Positions 18,298-29,129 of a stretch of 64,000 nt of DNA are shown piece after piece. Positions within the stretch are counted from its first letter, which is position 1; each line of letters starts with the position of its first letter. The position numbers and the translations under genes were made by a program. The stretch is from Acinetobacter calcoaceticus (lineage in GTDB: Bacteria; Pseudomonadota; Gammaproteobacteria; Pseudomonadales; Moraxellaceae), in assembly GCF_004345325.1 (NCBI RefSeq), contig NZ_SLVJ01000004.1, forward strand, positions 120,474 through 184,473, in the 5' to 3' direction. The notes under the pieces were generated by a model, which made no database searches, had not been told where the DNA came from, and saw only the letters and a list, made by a program, of their open reading frames with translations.

Positions 18298-18879
18298 ATG
18301 AACATGCAAGAACTTCTCTCTTCTACGCTCATTGTTGCACTCGCTGAAATGGGTGACAAAACTCAACTGCTGGCACTTCTACTGGCGGCACGTTTCAAAA
18401 AACCGATTCCGATCATCCTCGCAATCCTTGCTGCGACATTGATTAATCATGGTATATCTGCACTACTTGGACAATGGATCACTGAAGTCCTGAATCCTTT
18501 GTGGTTAGTCTGGGGCCTAGCAATTGGCTTTATTGCGATGGCAGCGTGGATGCTGATTCCGGATGAACTCGGTGATGAAAATGAAAGCATCAAAAAATGG
18601 CAAAAGTTTGGCGTATTTGGTGCCACATTCATCCTATTTTTCCTTGCTGAGATCGGGGATAAAACTCAAATCGCCACAGTCGCTTTGGCTGCGAAATATG
18701 ACAGCGTGATTTTAGTGACCATTGGCACAACCTTAGGAATGCTGATTGCAAACGTACCCGCAGTATTGGTGGGTGATCGTTTTGCCAGTCGTTTACCTGT
18801 GGCCTTGATTCATAAAATTGGTGCCATGATCTTTTTGGTGCTGGGCATCATGACCTTGGTTGGCTATTACTTCCTCTAA
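18298..18879 (+). CDS. mneA: UPF0016 (GDT1/TMEM165) family Mn2+ exporter
   Basis: 193-residue inner-membrane protein with about six transmembrane segments in two homologous halves, each carrying the family's signature E-x-G-D-K-T motif (EMGDKTQLL near residue 16 and EIGDKTQIA near residue 118). The acidic residues of these motifs form the cation pathway. Bacterial members such as Vibrio MneA export manganese. The Mn-type riboswitch directly upstream supports the same role. ATG 18298 and ATG 18304 are both possible starts; AGAG at 18291 is better spaced for the second. It stands as a single-gene unit with its own promoter. Confidence 0.9.
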   Translation: MNMQELLSSTLIVALAEMGDKTQLLALLLAARFKKPIPIILAILAATLINHGISALLGQWITEVLNPLWLVWGLAIGFIAMAAWMLIPDELGDENESIKKWQKFGVFGATFILFFLAEIGDKTQIATVALAAKYDSVILVTIGTTLGMLIANVPAVLVGDRFASRLPVALIHKIGAMIFLVLGIMTLVGYYFL

Positions 18880-18929
18880 GTAGAGCGTTGTCTGCCATAG
18901 CGTCAAATATTGACCTTGAGCATTAATCG

Positions 18930-18963
18930 GCCCTTGCCTAAACAATCTCGTTTGAGCAAGGGC
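18930..18963 (+). repeat. Inverted repeat after mneA
   Basis: GCCCTTGC (18930-18937) and GCAAGGGC (18956-18963) form a perfect 8-bp stem. No T-run follows, so termination here would be weak or Rho-assisted. Confidence 0.5.
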
Positions 18964-18983
18964 TGATAACAACTACTGCTGTG

Positions 18984-19011
18984 TTGACAAAAAACATTAA
19001 AAAAATATAAA
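18984..19011 (+). promoter_or_regulatory. Candidate sigma-70 promoter for the YkgJ-type gene
   Basis: Consensus TTGACA at 18984-18989 and TATAAA at 19006-19011, spacer 16 bp and very A-rich. About 80 bp before the next start codon. Confidence 0.6.
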
Positions 19012-19092
19012 AAAAACATTGTGCTTAAAAAAAAGTTTTTTTAGCATCTGCTGAGCAAAAAAGCTCCCTACGATAACGAGAATTTTAAAAAG

Positions 19093-19458
19093 ATGTTGTC
19101 TCAAATACCCGCGCAAGATTCATGCTTAAGCTGTGGCGCCTGTTGTAGCTACTTTCGAGTCTCATTTTACTGGGCAGAAGGCGAATCTATGCCCCCCGAT
19201 ATGGTACAACCATTGACTGCAGTTTATTCATGTATGCAAGGCACCAATCAATCACAACCTCGCTGTGTGGCACTTAATGGTGTGGTGGGTGAACAGGTCA
19301 GTTGTGGTATCTATGAGCAGCGCAGTTCAAGTTGTAAAGAAGTTCAGGCTGGTGATCAACAGTGTAATAAAGCCAGAGCAGCACATGGTTTAATCCCTTT
19401 GATTGAGATTGAAACGCCAGAACCAAGTAATGATGAGGGCTATGATCAAGTCTGTTGA
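19093..19458 (+). CDS. YkgJ family cysteine-cluster protein
   Basis: 121-residue protein of the YkgJ (CxxCxxCC) family, thought to bind zinc or an iron-sulfur centre; the biochemical role is not established. The cluster appears as CLSCGACC near residue 11, with further conserved cysteines at SCM, RCVAL, SCGIYEQRSSSCKEV and QQCNKAR. The pattern of an N-terminal CxxCxxCC followed by CxIYExRxxxCKxF-like and CNxAR motifs is typical. It sits alone between mneA and guaB, with a good promoter. Confidence 0.85.
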   Translation: MLSQIPAQDSCLSCGACCSYFRVSFYWAEGESMPPDMVQPLTAVYSCMQGTNQSQPRCVALNGVVGEQVSCGIYEQRSSSCKEVQAGDQQCNKARAAHGLIPLIEIETPEPSNDEGYDQVC

Positions 19459-19619
19459 TCTGAAATAGATAGCAATCAATTGATTAGAATTGAGAAGGGT
19501 GTAGCGAGGCTGATTGCGCTCTCATAAATTGCAGTGCTTGGTCTAGAAATAGGAAAAGGCCAACACTTGCAATAATTTGTAGAATAACAAATGATATTTA
19601 GCGTTAAATTTGTATATAA

Positions 19620-21116
<1,497 letters not shown>

Positions 21117-21136
21117 ATGATAAAAGTTGAGTGTAG

Positions 21137-21165
21137 AAAAGCTGTCCATTTGTGACGGCTTTTTT
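21137..21165 (+). terminator. Intrinsic terminator after guaB
   Basis: Stem AAAAGCTGTC / GACGGCTTTT (with one G-T wobble) and a 7-nt loop, continuing into T residues. Confidence 0.75.
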
Positions 21166-21339
21166 ATTATCTGCGTTAAATCTGGTATAAAGTAGAAACG
21201 TGAAATGTTGTGTTATAGACCATCAATGAATCCAAGGTAATTGGATTGAGTTTAAAGGTTGAACAAATTGGGGATATAGGCTAAGCACAACACCAATTTG
21301 AATTTTTTGATGAATTAATAATTTATAAGTGGGTATAGG

Positions 21340-22677
21340 ATGAGTTATTTCGGCACAGACGGCATACGTGGAAAATTTGGTCAATTTCCAATTACACCTC
21401 AATTTGCATTGTCCCTTGGTTTTGCTGCAGGCAAAGTTTTAAAGCAAATTCGGCCAAATAAGAAGCCTATAGTTGTATTAGGCAAAGATACCCGTTTATC
21501 TGGGTATATTCTAGAATCTGCGTTACAAGCGGGTTTAAATGCGGCGGGTGTTTATGTCCACTTATTGGGCCCACTGCCAACCCCAGCGATTGCGCACTTG
21601 ACTCGTGCCTTACATGCGGATGCAGGGATCGTTATTTCTGCATCGCATAATCCTTATTATGATAACGGGATTAAGTTCTTTTCAGGTGAAGGCAAGAAGC
21701 TCTCAAATGAGTTGCAACAGGCCATCAATCTAGAATTGGAAAAAGAATTGGTAATCGACAATACCGCCAATTTGGGTAAAAGCGTACGTGTTAAAGATGC
21801 CAATGGTCGTTATATCGAATTTTGTAAATCAACATTCCCTTATCACTTCGACCTTAGAAATTTAAAAATAGTGGTCGATTGTGCCAATGGTGCAGCTTAT
21901 AGCGTTGGACCATCAGTATTTAAAGAATTAGGCGCTAAAGTGATCGCGCTCAACTACAATCCTGATGGTTTAAATATCAATGAGAACTGTGGGTCGACTC
22001 ATCCTGAAGGGTTACAACAGGCCGTGATTGATCATGAGGCGGATTTAGGCATTGCCTTTGATGGCGATGCTGACCGGGTGGTCATGGTGGATAAATATGG
22101 TCGTCTCATTGATGGTGATCATATCCTGTATATTCTAGCAACTCAGGCCAAGAATAAACCTGCGGGTATCGTGGGTACCGTAATGAGCAATATGGCGCTG
22201 GAATTGGCTTTAGAAAAAGCCGCTATGCCATTTGTTCGTGCCAAAGTGGGTGACCGCTATGTGTTGCAGGCGCTAGAGCAAGAGGGTTGGTTAATTGGTG
22301 GTGAACCATCAGGCCATATTCTTACACTGGATAAAAGCACCACAGGTGATGCCATTATTGCAGCATTACAAGTGCTTACCGTAATGGTCGAACAAGGCAA
22401 AGCACTCGATGAACTTGTGGTGGATTTTAAATTACTTCCGCAGGTCTTGGTCAATGTTCGTTTAGAAAATATGATTGATCCCTTTGCAGTTCCATCTTTG
22501 GTCAATGTTTTTGCGCAAGCTGAACAACAGCTCAAAGGCCGTGGTCGCCTCTTGGTACGTAAGTCCGGTACTGAACCCTTGATACGGGTGATGGTAGAAG
22601 GAGATAACTTGGAAGAAGTAACTGATTTAGCAAATAATCTGGCAGAAGCTATACGTCAAAACGCACAAGCCGCTTAG
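21340..22677 (+). CDS. glmM: Phosphoglucosamine mutase
   Basis: Converts glucosamine-6-phosphate to glucosamine-1-phosphate for UDP-GlcNAc, the precursor of peptidoglycan and lipopolysaccharide. The 445 residues start [14 protein letters not shown], carry the phosphoserine loop [16 protein letters not shown] (about residues 98-113), the metal loop [13 protein letters not shown], the sugar-binding GGEPSGHI and the C-terminal phosphate site [15 protein letters not shown]. First gene of a compact unit: pdxH starts 9 bp after its stop and recJ overlaps pdxH. Confidence 0.97.
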   Translation: MSYFGTDGIRGKFGQFPITPQFALSLGFAAGKVLKQIRPNKKPIVVLGKDTRLSGYILESALQAGLNAAGVYVHLLGPLPTPAIAHLTRALHADAGIVISASHNPYYDNGIKFFSGEGKKLSNELQQAINLELEKELVIDNTANLGKSVRVKDANGRYIEFCKSTFPYHFDLRNLKIVVDCANGAAYSVGPSVFKELGAKVIALNYNPDGLNINENCGSTHPEGLQQAVIDHEADLGIAFDGDADRVVMVDKYGRLIDGDHILYILATQAKNKPAGIVGTVMSNMALELALEKAAMPFVRAKVGDRYVLQALEQEGWLIGGEPSGHILTLDKSTTGDAIIAALQVLTVMVEQGKALDELVVDFKLLPQVLVNVRLENMIDPFAVPSLVNVFAQAEQQLKGRGRLLVRKSGTEPLIRVMVEGDNLEEVTDLANNLAEAIRQNAQAA

Positions 22678-22686
22678 GAGCTCAGT

Positions 22687-23343
22687 ATGAGTGACATGAT
22701 TCAAGACCTAAGTGAACTACGCTTAAGTTATCAAAAGGGTGAGCTACACGAAGCCCACGTCGATGTTCATCCACATATGCAGTTTTTACAGTGGTTTAAT
22801 CAAGCCCTTGAAGCGCAGTTACATGAACCTTATGCCATGTCACTCGCCACTGCAGATGCACAAGGCCGCCCACATGTGCGAACGGTGTTACTCCGTGGTG
22901 CGACTGAAAGCGGTTATGACTTCTACACCAATTACGATAGTCAAAAAGGCTTAGACCTTGCAGCTAATCCTTATGCTGAAATGCTGTTTTATTGGCCTGA
23001 GCTGGAACGTCAAATTCGCGTACATGGCCGTGTCGAGAAAATTTCTGCATCAGAGTCCACGGCTTATTATTTGAAGCGTCCGCGTGATAGTCAAATCGCA
23101 GCACATATCAGTACACCTCAAAGTGGGGTTATTGCAAGTCGTTCATTGCTACAGCAACGTTTTGAAGATCTATCACAAGACTTGGAGCAGCATACTGAGC
23201 TGTCAAAACCTGAGTTTTGGGGGGGCTATCGGGTGATCCCAACAGAATACGAATTCTGGCAAGGGCGCCCAAATCGACTGCATGATCGATTGAATTATGT
23301 GTGGTTGGATGGAGTGTGGCAGTTACAGCGACTGATGCCTTAA
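22687..23343 (+). CDS. pdxH: Pyridoxamine 5'-phosphate oxidase
   Basis: FMN-dependent oxidase that makes pyridoxal 5'-phosphate from PNP or PMP, in vitamin B6 synthesis and salvage. The 218-residue length is normal. Visible are the FMN and substrate regions (RTVLLRGATESGYDFYTNYDSQKG and the C-terminal FWQGRPNRLHDRLNY) that are diagnostic for the family. The ribosome site AGGAGCTCAGT lies directly after the glmM stop. The stop codon TAA shares a base with the ATG of recJ (TAATG at 23341-23345). Confidence 0.96.
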   Translation: MSDMIQDLSELRLSYQKGELHEAHVDVHPHMQFLQWFNQALEAQLHEPYAMSLATADAQGRPHVRTVLLRGATESGYDFYTNYDSQKGLDLAANPYAEMLFYWPELERQIRVHGRVEKISASESTAYYLKRPRDSQIAAHISTPQSGVIASRSLLQQRFEDLSQDLEQHTELSKPEFWGGYRVIPTEYEFWQGRPNRLHDRLNYVWLDGVWQLQRLMP

Positions 23344-25046
23344 TGTCGAATATTCAAATCCAGCAGCGTCCTTTTCTGACCAGTCCAGACCACTTCAAGT
23401 CTGTGCCAAAATTTTTAGCAGAAGTTTTGGCACGACGTGGCGTTCAATCGGAGCATGAGCTCGAGCTCAAACTCAAGAATCTACTGGCACCTCAGATGAA
23501 AGGCTTGGCAGAAGCAGTCCATTTGATCGATCAGATGATTGATCAGCAAAAGAAAATCGTCATTGTTGGGGATTATGATGCGGATGGTGCAACCAGTACC
23601 GCCTTGATGATGCTGGCATTGACTGAAATGGGTGCTGATGTCTGTTATTTGGTACCTGATCGTTTTAAATATGGTTACGGTTTAACACCAGCAATTGCTG
23701 ATTTGGCCTTTACTCGTTTTCAACCGGATTTATTAATCACGGTGGATAATGGGATCTCCAGTCATGCAGGGGTTGCGCAAGCCCAAGCGCATAGCATGCA
23801 GGTGATTATTACCGATCACCATTTGACCACCAAGCCAACACCTACTGCAGAGGCTGTAGTTAACCCCAATCAATTGGGGTGTACATTTCCAAGTAAGGCT
23901 TTGGCTGGGGTGGGTGTGGCATTTTATGTGTTGGCTCAGTTGAGTAGTCATCGCAAAAAACTAGGCAAATCAACTGCTCAAATGACTCAGTATTTGGATT
24001 TGGTGGCATTGGGCAGCTATGCAGATGTGGCAAGTCTTGATTATAACAATCGGATCCTCATCGATGCGGGCCTAAAGCGTATCCAGCACAGTCAATGCCG
24101 AGTGGGTATTTCTGCACTTTTAGATATTGCTGGACGAGATCCGCAACAACTGCAAGCACAAGATCTGGGCTTTGTATTGGGTCCACGCATCAATGCCGCA
24201 GGGCGCATGGATACCATGGACATTGGGATCGAATGCTTATTGGCTGAGGATGTCACTACAGCCAATGCTTTGGCGCGCCAATTAAACGAATTGAATTTAG
24301 AACGGCGGCAAGTTGAAGCTGAGATTAAACAAGAAGCGCTGCTGGCTTTGCAGCAGCTTGAATTTGATCGGGAGAATTTACCTGCGGCGCTAGTGATGTT
24401 TGAAGAGCACTGGCATCAGGGGGTGATTGGGATCGTCGCGGGCCGATTGAAAGAACAGTTTCATCGACCGAGTATTGTTTTTGCAGCCGATCAAGATGGT
24501 ATACATATCAAAGGTTCTGCACGTTCAATTGAAGGGATACATATTCGTGATGCAATAGAACGCGTTGCAGAGCAGTACCCGCATTTGGTGAGTTTTTTTG
24601 GTGGGCATGCCGCCGCCGCTGGACTCAGCATTCAAAAAGTGCATTTTGAAGAGTTTAAAAAAGTCTTTACTGAGCTGATTGCACAAATGGATGCTGCATT
24701 GTTCCAAGCCACACTTTGGACTGATGGAGAGCTGGCTGCAGATGCCTTTCAACTTGCAACAGTCGATCAAATTGAACAATTAGGACCATGGGGCCATCAG
24801 TTTCCCGCACCTGTGTTTCAAGGTCAGTTTCAGGTCATCGAACATCGTTGGTTAAAGGAAAGTCATTTAAAATTACGCTTGCGCTTACCCAATCAACAGT
24901 TTGCCGATGCCATTGCCTTCGGTGCTGCAGATAAATTTAGCTATGATCCGTCTCAGGTTCAGGTCAATTTGGTCTTTGAATTGGACCGTAACCAATACAA
25001 TGGCAGAGTGAGTTTGCAGCTCAGAATTCTTCATTTAACACAGTGA
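23343..25046 (+). CDS. recJ: Single-stranded-DNA-specific exonuclease RecJ
   Basis: 5'-3' ssDNA exonuclease for recombination and mismatch repair. The start is set at ATG 23343, overlapping the pdxH stop by one base, giving 567 residues; a longer frame from 23301 would lie inside pdxH. The DHH-family motifs are clear: DYDADGATST (about residues 78-87), the DNG motif (TVDNGISS), TDHH, and DHHA1-domain GGH (SFFGGHAAAAGL, about 420). A C-terminal OB-fold region completes it. Translation is probably coupled to pdxH. A bidirectional terminator lies downstream. Confidence 0.96.
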   Translation: MSNIQIQQRPFLTSPDHFKSVPKFLAEVLARRGVQSEHELELKLKNLLAPQMKGLAEAVHLIDQMIDQQKKIVIVGDYDADGATSTALMMLALTEMGADVCYLVPDRFKYGYGLTPAIADLAFTRFQPDLLITVDNGISSHAGVAQAQAHSMQVIITDHHLTTKPTPTAEAVVNPNQLGCTFPSKALAGVGVAFYVLAQLSSHRKKLGKSTAQMTQYLDLVALGSYADVASLDYNNRILIDAGLKRIQHSQCRVGISALLDIAGRDPQQLQAQDLGFVLGPRINAAGRMDTMDIGIECLLAEDVTTANALARQLNELNLERRQVEAEIKQEALLALQQLEFDRENLPAALVMFEEHWHQGVIGIVAGRLKEQFHRPSIVFAADQDGIHIKGSARSIEGIHIRDAIERVAEQYPHLVSFFGGHAAAAGLSIQKVHFEEFKKVFTELIAQMDAALFQATLWTDGELAADAFQLATVDQIEQLGPWGHQFPAPVFQGQFQVIEHRWLKESHLKLRLRLPNQQFADAIAFGAADKFSYDPSQVQVNLVFELDRNQYNGRVSLQLRILHLTQ

Positions 25047-25094
25047 TATTGTTGTTTTTTCAAATTATCTTTGTGCCACATTTTATCTAGATCT

Positions 25095-25125
25095 AAAAAA
25101 GCCGCTTATAGAAAGCGGCTTTTTA
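25095..25125. terminator. Bidirectional terminator between recJ and the porin gene
   Basis: AAAAAGCCGCTT / AAGCGGCTTTTT with an ATAGA loop, flanked by A- and T-tracts, between two convergent genes. Confidence 0.85.
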
Positions 25126-25165
25126 GTGTGTCTTATTTAAAGTAGCTTGATGATGCAATCAATAC

Positions 25166-25939
25166 TTAGAAGCGGTATGCAGCACGCACGCCATAGGTGT
25201 TGTAGTTATCACCTAGACCGATACGACCTTCAACACTTACATTTTGATTGAAGAATTTCTTCGCGTTTAGGCCCCATTCATCATATTTTGATAAATCGTT
25301 GTTGTAATAGTCAACACCAACACTCAATGAGTTGTCTAAGTAGAAATCACCACGTACACCATACTCATCAAGGTCACCGAAGCCACCATAAGCTTCCATG
25401 TTCACATTGTGTTGACCAACTTTAGTTACATATTTGGCACGAACTGTCGGATCTACGCCATCTTTACCATCTTTTACATCGTAGCCTTTTACACCAACAG
25501 CAAGTAATAAACCAGGTGCAGGGAGATAACCGACTTCAGCACCATAACTTGTTAGGCGGTTAGAGTAATCGCTCTTGTAACCTTTAACTTTAGTTTCATC
25601 ACGGCCGATATTACCGCTGACATAGAAGTCTGTGCCTGGAACAAAGACTTCAGCACCTGCACCGAAGTAAGAGTCTTTAACACCGCTATTATCAGCATAA
25701 TCAACTTTTGCAGATACGTTACTTGCGCGGTCGAGGAACGCAGCTTCATTTAAAGGTGCATCACGTGTTTGTACTGGTTTGAAGTAATAAGTCCCATCAA
25801 TACCAAACGCATGTGTATCGCTATAGTTGTCGTTGTCGCTAAAATTATATGAACCGCCTACTTCTGCTTGGTAAGCATTTGCAGAAGCTGAAAATGCACA
25901 GGCTGTGAATAAAGCCGATACGATGGCAAGTTTTTTCAT
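25166..25939 (-). CDS. Omp33-36-like putative porin
   Basis: 257-residue outer-membrane beta-barrel with a signal peptide (MKKLAIVSALFTACAFSASANA, cleavage before YQAEVGG). It ends in the C-terminal aromatic signature GVRAAYRF that directs barrel insertion by Bam. The segment GTYYFKPVQTRDAPLNEAAF resembles what I remember of the A. baumannii Omp33-36 porin, a water and small-solute channel. Alternating beta-strand patterns run through the length. A very strong ribosome site, GAGGGG, precedes the ATG, fitting high expression. It is divergent from prfB across 432 bp. The specific substrate is unknown. Confidence 0.8.
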   Translation of the reverse strand: MKKLAIVSALFTACAFSASANAYQAEVGGSYNFSDNDNYSDTHAFGIDGTYYFKPVQTRDAPLNEAAFLDRASNVSAKVDYADNSGVKDSYFGAGAEVFVPGTDFYVSGNIGRDETKVKGYKSDYSNRLTSYGAEVGYLPAPGLLLAVGVKGYDVKDGKDGVDPTVRAKYVTKVGQHNVNMEAYGGFGDLDEYGVRGDFYLDNSLSVGVDYYNNDLSKYDEWGLNAKKFFNQNVSVEGRIGLGDNYNTYGVRAAYRF

Positions 25940-26371
25940 GGCTATTTCCCCTCAGAAATAAGTTTTGTACTGTGGAAGAGACATTTTTTGTTACAAGTCG
26001 AGTGTAGAGCAAAATCTTTCTAGGTCAATCATAGCTGATGAGTGGAAGTGGGGTTTTGCTGAATTTCATGTAATCCAGAGTATTTAAGTATTTGAAATTT
26101 ATTTGTAAAAATAAAATGTATACTTTTATTAAAATTATGAAGATTTGATGCAGTGCTTCAGTTGGGAGCGGTGAATCGGCTTGGTAATATAAGTTTTGTC
26201 ATTTTTCTTTCATAATTCAGTGGCGTACTTCAATTTATATACTGGGTGTTTTTACCTAAAGATATTTAGATATTGAACGTTTGGTTTGAGAGCGGACTTG
26301 CTGAATTTGTGTAGTTATTTGCGCTGTATGATAGAATTGTGAGGATTTTAAATTCGAATAGGATTCTACAC
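25940..26371. other. Divergent intergenic region, porin / prfB
   Basis: AT-rich DNA with no reading frame that I can support. It must hold promoters for the porin (leftward) and prfB (rightward). I did not find a consensus -35/-10 pair worth naming. Confidence 0.5.
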
Positions 26372-27467
26372 GTGGAAATCAATCCATATCTAAACCAATT
26401 AAAAGACTTAAACGACCGTGGTCAAACACTTCGGGGGTATCTTTGACTACGATCTGAAAAAAGAACGTTTAGAAGAAGTCCTACGTGAGTTAGAAGATCC
26501 GACCATTTGGAATGATCAAAACCGTGCCCAAGCTATGGCCAAGGAAAAAGGCGAGCTTGAGAATGTATTAAACGTTTTAGACAATCTGGCACAGCAACTT
26601 GAAGATGCGCAAGCGATGTTGGATTTGGCAGTAGAGGCTGAAGAGGAAGAGCTGTTAACTGATGTGCAGTCAGAGCTAGATTCGGCTGAACATGAGTTGG
26701 CTGGACTTGAATTCCGCCGCATGTTTAGTCATCCTATGGATCCAAATCCATGTTTCCTTGAGATTCAATCAGGTTCAGGTGGTACTGAGGCGCAAGATTG
26801 GGCATCCATGTTACTGCGTATGTATATGCGCTGGATCGAACGTCATGGCTTTAAAGCTGATCTCATGGAAGTTTCAGATGGTGATGTAGCAGGAATTAAG
26901 TCTGCCACGATTCGTGTCGATGGTGAGTTCGCTTATGGCTGGTTACGCACAGAAACAGGTGTACATCGCTTAGTGCGTAAATCACCTTTCGACTCTGGTA
27001 ATCGCCGCCATACTTCATTTTCTGCGGTGTTTATTTCCCCAGAAGTCGATGACAACATCGAAATCGAAATTAACCCGTCGGATGTACGTACCGATACTTA
27101 TCGTGCATCAGGTGCAGGTGGTCAGCACATTAACAAAACCGATTCTGCAGTACGTTTAACCCATACACCTACGGGGATCGTTGTTGCATGTCAGAACCAA
27201 CGTTCACAACATGCCAACCGTGATCAGGCATGGAAACAGTTACGTGCCAAACTGTATGAATTGGAAATGTCGAAACGTAATGAAGCAGCTCAAGCACTTG
27301 AAGACTCAAAGTCTGATATTGGTTGGGGCAGTCAAATCCGTTCATACGTATTAGATGATTCACGTATCAAAGATCTACGCACAGGTATTGAAAACTCAAA
27401 TACGGGTGCGGTTCTAGATGGTGACTTAGATCGGTTTATTGAAGCCAGTTTGAAGCAGGGTCTATAA
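26372..27467 (+). CDS. prfB: Peptide chain release factor 2, with programmed +1 frameshift
   Basis: Class I release factor for UAA and UGA. Translation starts at GTG 26372 (AGGA at 26360-26363, 8-bp spacer) and runs 24 codons to CTT at 26441-26443, followed in frame by TGA at 26444-26446. The context CGGGGGTATCTTTGAC is the classic autoregulatory site: an internal Shine-Dalgarno-like GGGGG, the slippery CTT, and TGA-C. Reading resumes in +1 at GAC 26445, giving about 364 residues, the normal RF2 length. The protein shows the SPF codon-recognition tripeptide ([12 protein letters not shown]) and the GGQ peptide-release motif ([12 protein letters not shown]). A naive reading frame begins only at 26418 and misses the true N-terminus. 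Confidence 0.97.
26431..26447 (+). promoter_or_regulatory. RF2 programmed frameshift signal
   Basis: Internal SD-like GGGGG followed by TAT CTT TGA C. When RF2 is scarce the UGA is read slowly and the ribosome slips +1, so RF2 controls its own synthesis. Known for prfB in most bacteria. Confidence 0.95.
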
Positions 27468-27530
27468 ACCAAAAACCAGAACAAACCGCATATTGTTTCA
27501 GCACTGAAATTGAAATATTCACTTTTGAAC

Positions 27531-27580
27531 TATTAATATCTGCAAAAAACGATATTAATATCGATAAAATGCGATATAGT
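27531..27580 (+). promoter_or_regulatory. Repeated operator-like elements before the ArsR-type gene
   Basis: TATTAATATC occurs at 27531-27540 and again at 27553-27562, 22 bp apart, about two helical turns. The second copy is part of the perfect palindrome CGATATTAATATCG (27550-27563). A -10-like TATAGT follows at 27575-27580. The layout suits an autoregulatory operator for the ArsR-type repressor encoded just downstream; assignment by position only. Confidence 0.5.
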
Positions 27581-27625
27581 GGTCTCCGATGCTGAAACAA
27601 GCTTTGCTGTATTTTGAAGTGTCTT

Positions 27626-27925
27626 ATGGATATCGATTTAATTTTTAAAGCACTGGCCAACCCCATTCGGCGACAAATTTTACTTTGGTTGAAAAACCCT
27701 GAGCAATTTCTATCGACTGAAGAATATGGTGATTTTAATCGTGGTGTCTGTGCTGGACATATCGAGTGTTTGGGAAAAGTCTCCCAATCAACCATGTCGA
27801 ATCATTTGTCGGTATTACAACAGGCAGGATTGATCAAAGTTGAAAAGTTTGGTCAATGGTCCTATTTTTCACGCAACGAAGCACTGATTCAGCAATATAT
27901 TGATCATCTAAAAAACTCACTTTAA
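27626..27925 (+). CDS. ArsR family winged-helix regulator
   Basis: 99-residue transcription factor of the ArsR/SmtB fold. The start is ATG 27626; an in-frame TTG at 27614 is less likely. Helix-turn-helix residues are visible as SQSTMSNHLSVLQQAGLIKVEK (recognition helix around 54-66) after ALANPIRRQILLWL. The metal motif ELCVCDL of classic ArsR is absent; instead two cysteines, Cys42 and Cys48, lie in the segment GVCAGHIECLG just before the recognition helix. They could form a redox or electrophile switch. It is followed after 21 bp by an Old Yellow Enzyme gene, its probable target, and preceded by repeated palindromic elements. Confidence 0.85.
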   Translation: MDIDLIFKALANPIRRQILLWLKNPEQFLSTEEYGDFNRGVCAGHIECLGKVSQSTMSNHLSVLQQAGLIKVEKFGQWSYFSRNEALIQQYIDHLKNSL

Positions 27926-27946
27926 AGATTGAGTATTGAGGAAAAT

Positions 27947-29017
27947 ATGGCTGAAACAAATCGTGATCTTATCAACACGCCACTCAACATTGGCGACTTT
28001 GAAATAAAAAACCGACTGGTGCTTGCACCGTTGACTCGCTCTCGTAGTGGTGAGACACGCATACCGAATGACTTGATGCTTGAGTATTATCAACAACGTG
28101 CTGGCGCTGGTCTGTTGTTGACTGAAGCCACGGTGATCAGTCCGCAAGCGGCAGGCTACTTCAATACGCCAGGGCTATGGAGTGAGTCACAAGCATTGGC
28201 TTGGAAAAAAATTACCGATGTGGTGCATGAACAAGATGCCAAAATAGCGGTACAACTTTGGCATGTTGGGCGGATCAGTGATCCTGAAATCATTGGTGAA
28301 ACCCCTGTTTCTGCCAGTGCGGTACAGGCGGCAGGTCAAGTCAGTTTATTGCGTCCAAAACGTGACTATGTGGTGCCTAGAGCTTTAGAACTCGAAGAAA
28401 TTCAGCAGATTATTGCGGAATATAAACAGGCTGCCGTTTGGGCGAAAATAGCAGGCTTTGATGCAGTCGAATTGCATGCTGCCAATGGTTATTTGGTGGA
28501 GCAGTTTCTGTTTGGAAATACCAATCAACGTGACGATCAATATGGCGGTTCAATTGAAAATCGTGCCCGTTTTTTACTTGAAGTCGTCGATGTTCTGATT
28601 GACGTCTGGGGCGCAGGACGCGTGGGCGTGCATCTTTCGCCACGGGCTGAATCACATGATATGTTTGATGAAGATCGCCTGAGTTTGTTTGGCTATGTGG
28701 TTGAGCAATTAGAATCTAGAAAAATCGCTTTTATCTTTGCGCGTGAATATATTGCTGCAGACAGTATTAGTCCTGTACTGCGTCAGAAATTTAGTGGGGC
28801 TTGGATCGCCAATGATCAACTGGATTTGGACAGTGCAGAGGCCTTGCTGGCCAGTAAGCAAGCGGATGCGGTGGCATTTGGTCGCGCATTTATTGCCAAT
28901 CCTGACTTGTTGGATCGTTTTCAAAAACGCGCCCAACTCAACTCGCTCAATGCCGCAACCTTATATGCAGCCTCAGCGGAAGGCTATACCGACTATCCTG
29001 TGTTGGCTGAGGTTTAA
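27947..29017 (+). CDS. Old Yellow Enzyme family NAD(P)H:flavin oxidoreductase / alkene reductase
   Basis: FMN-containing TIM-barrel enzyme that reduces activated alkenes such as quinones, maleimides or nitro-compounds; closest in style to NemA. The start is ATG 27947 because GAGGA lies just upstream; an earlier in-frame start at 27929 is possible. Family motifs are NRLVLAPLTRSRS at the N-terminus, QLWHVGR, the substrate-binding HAANGYLVEQFL (His and Asn pair), the following DDQYGGSIENRARF and the FMN phosphate region ADAVAFGRAFIANPDL. Length 356 residues is normal. Probably cotranscribed with the ArsR-type gene, which suggests induction by electrophilic stress; the true substrate is unknown. 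Confidence 0.9.
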   Translation: MAETNRDLINTPLNIGDFEIKNRLVLAPLTRSRSGETRIPNDLMLEYYQQRAGAGLLLTEATVISPQAAGYFNTPGLWSESQALAWKKITDVVHEQDAKIAVQLWHVGRISDPEIIGETPVSASAVQAAGQVSLLRPKRDYVVPRALELEEIQQIIAEYKQAAVWAKIAGFDAVELHAANGYLVEQFLFGNTNQRDDQYGGSIENRARFLLEVVDVLIDVWGAGRVGVHLSPRAESHDMFDEDRLSLFGYVVEQLESRKIAFIFAREYIAADSISPVLRQKFSGAWIANDQLDLDSAEALLASKQADAVAFGRAFIANPDLLDRFQKRAQLNSLNAATLYAASAEGYTDYPVLAEV

Positions 29018-29129
29018 ACTTAAACTCAGTCATCTCATCGAAAAAGAAATTGATAAAGTCGAATAATGCTTTATTCGCATGATTCGGCTTTGCTATATTG
29101 CGACATGGGTCTTATAAGAAGGTACGCGC

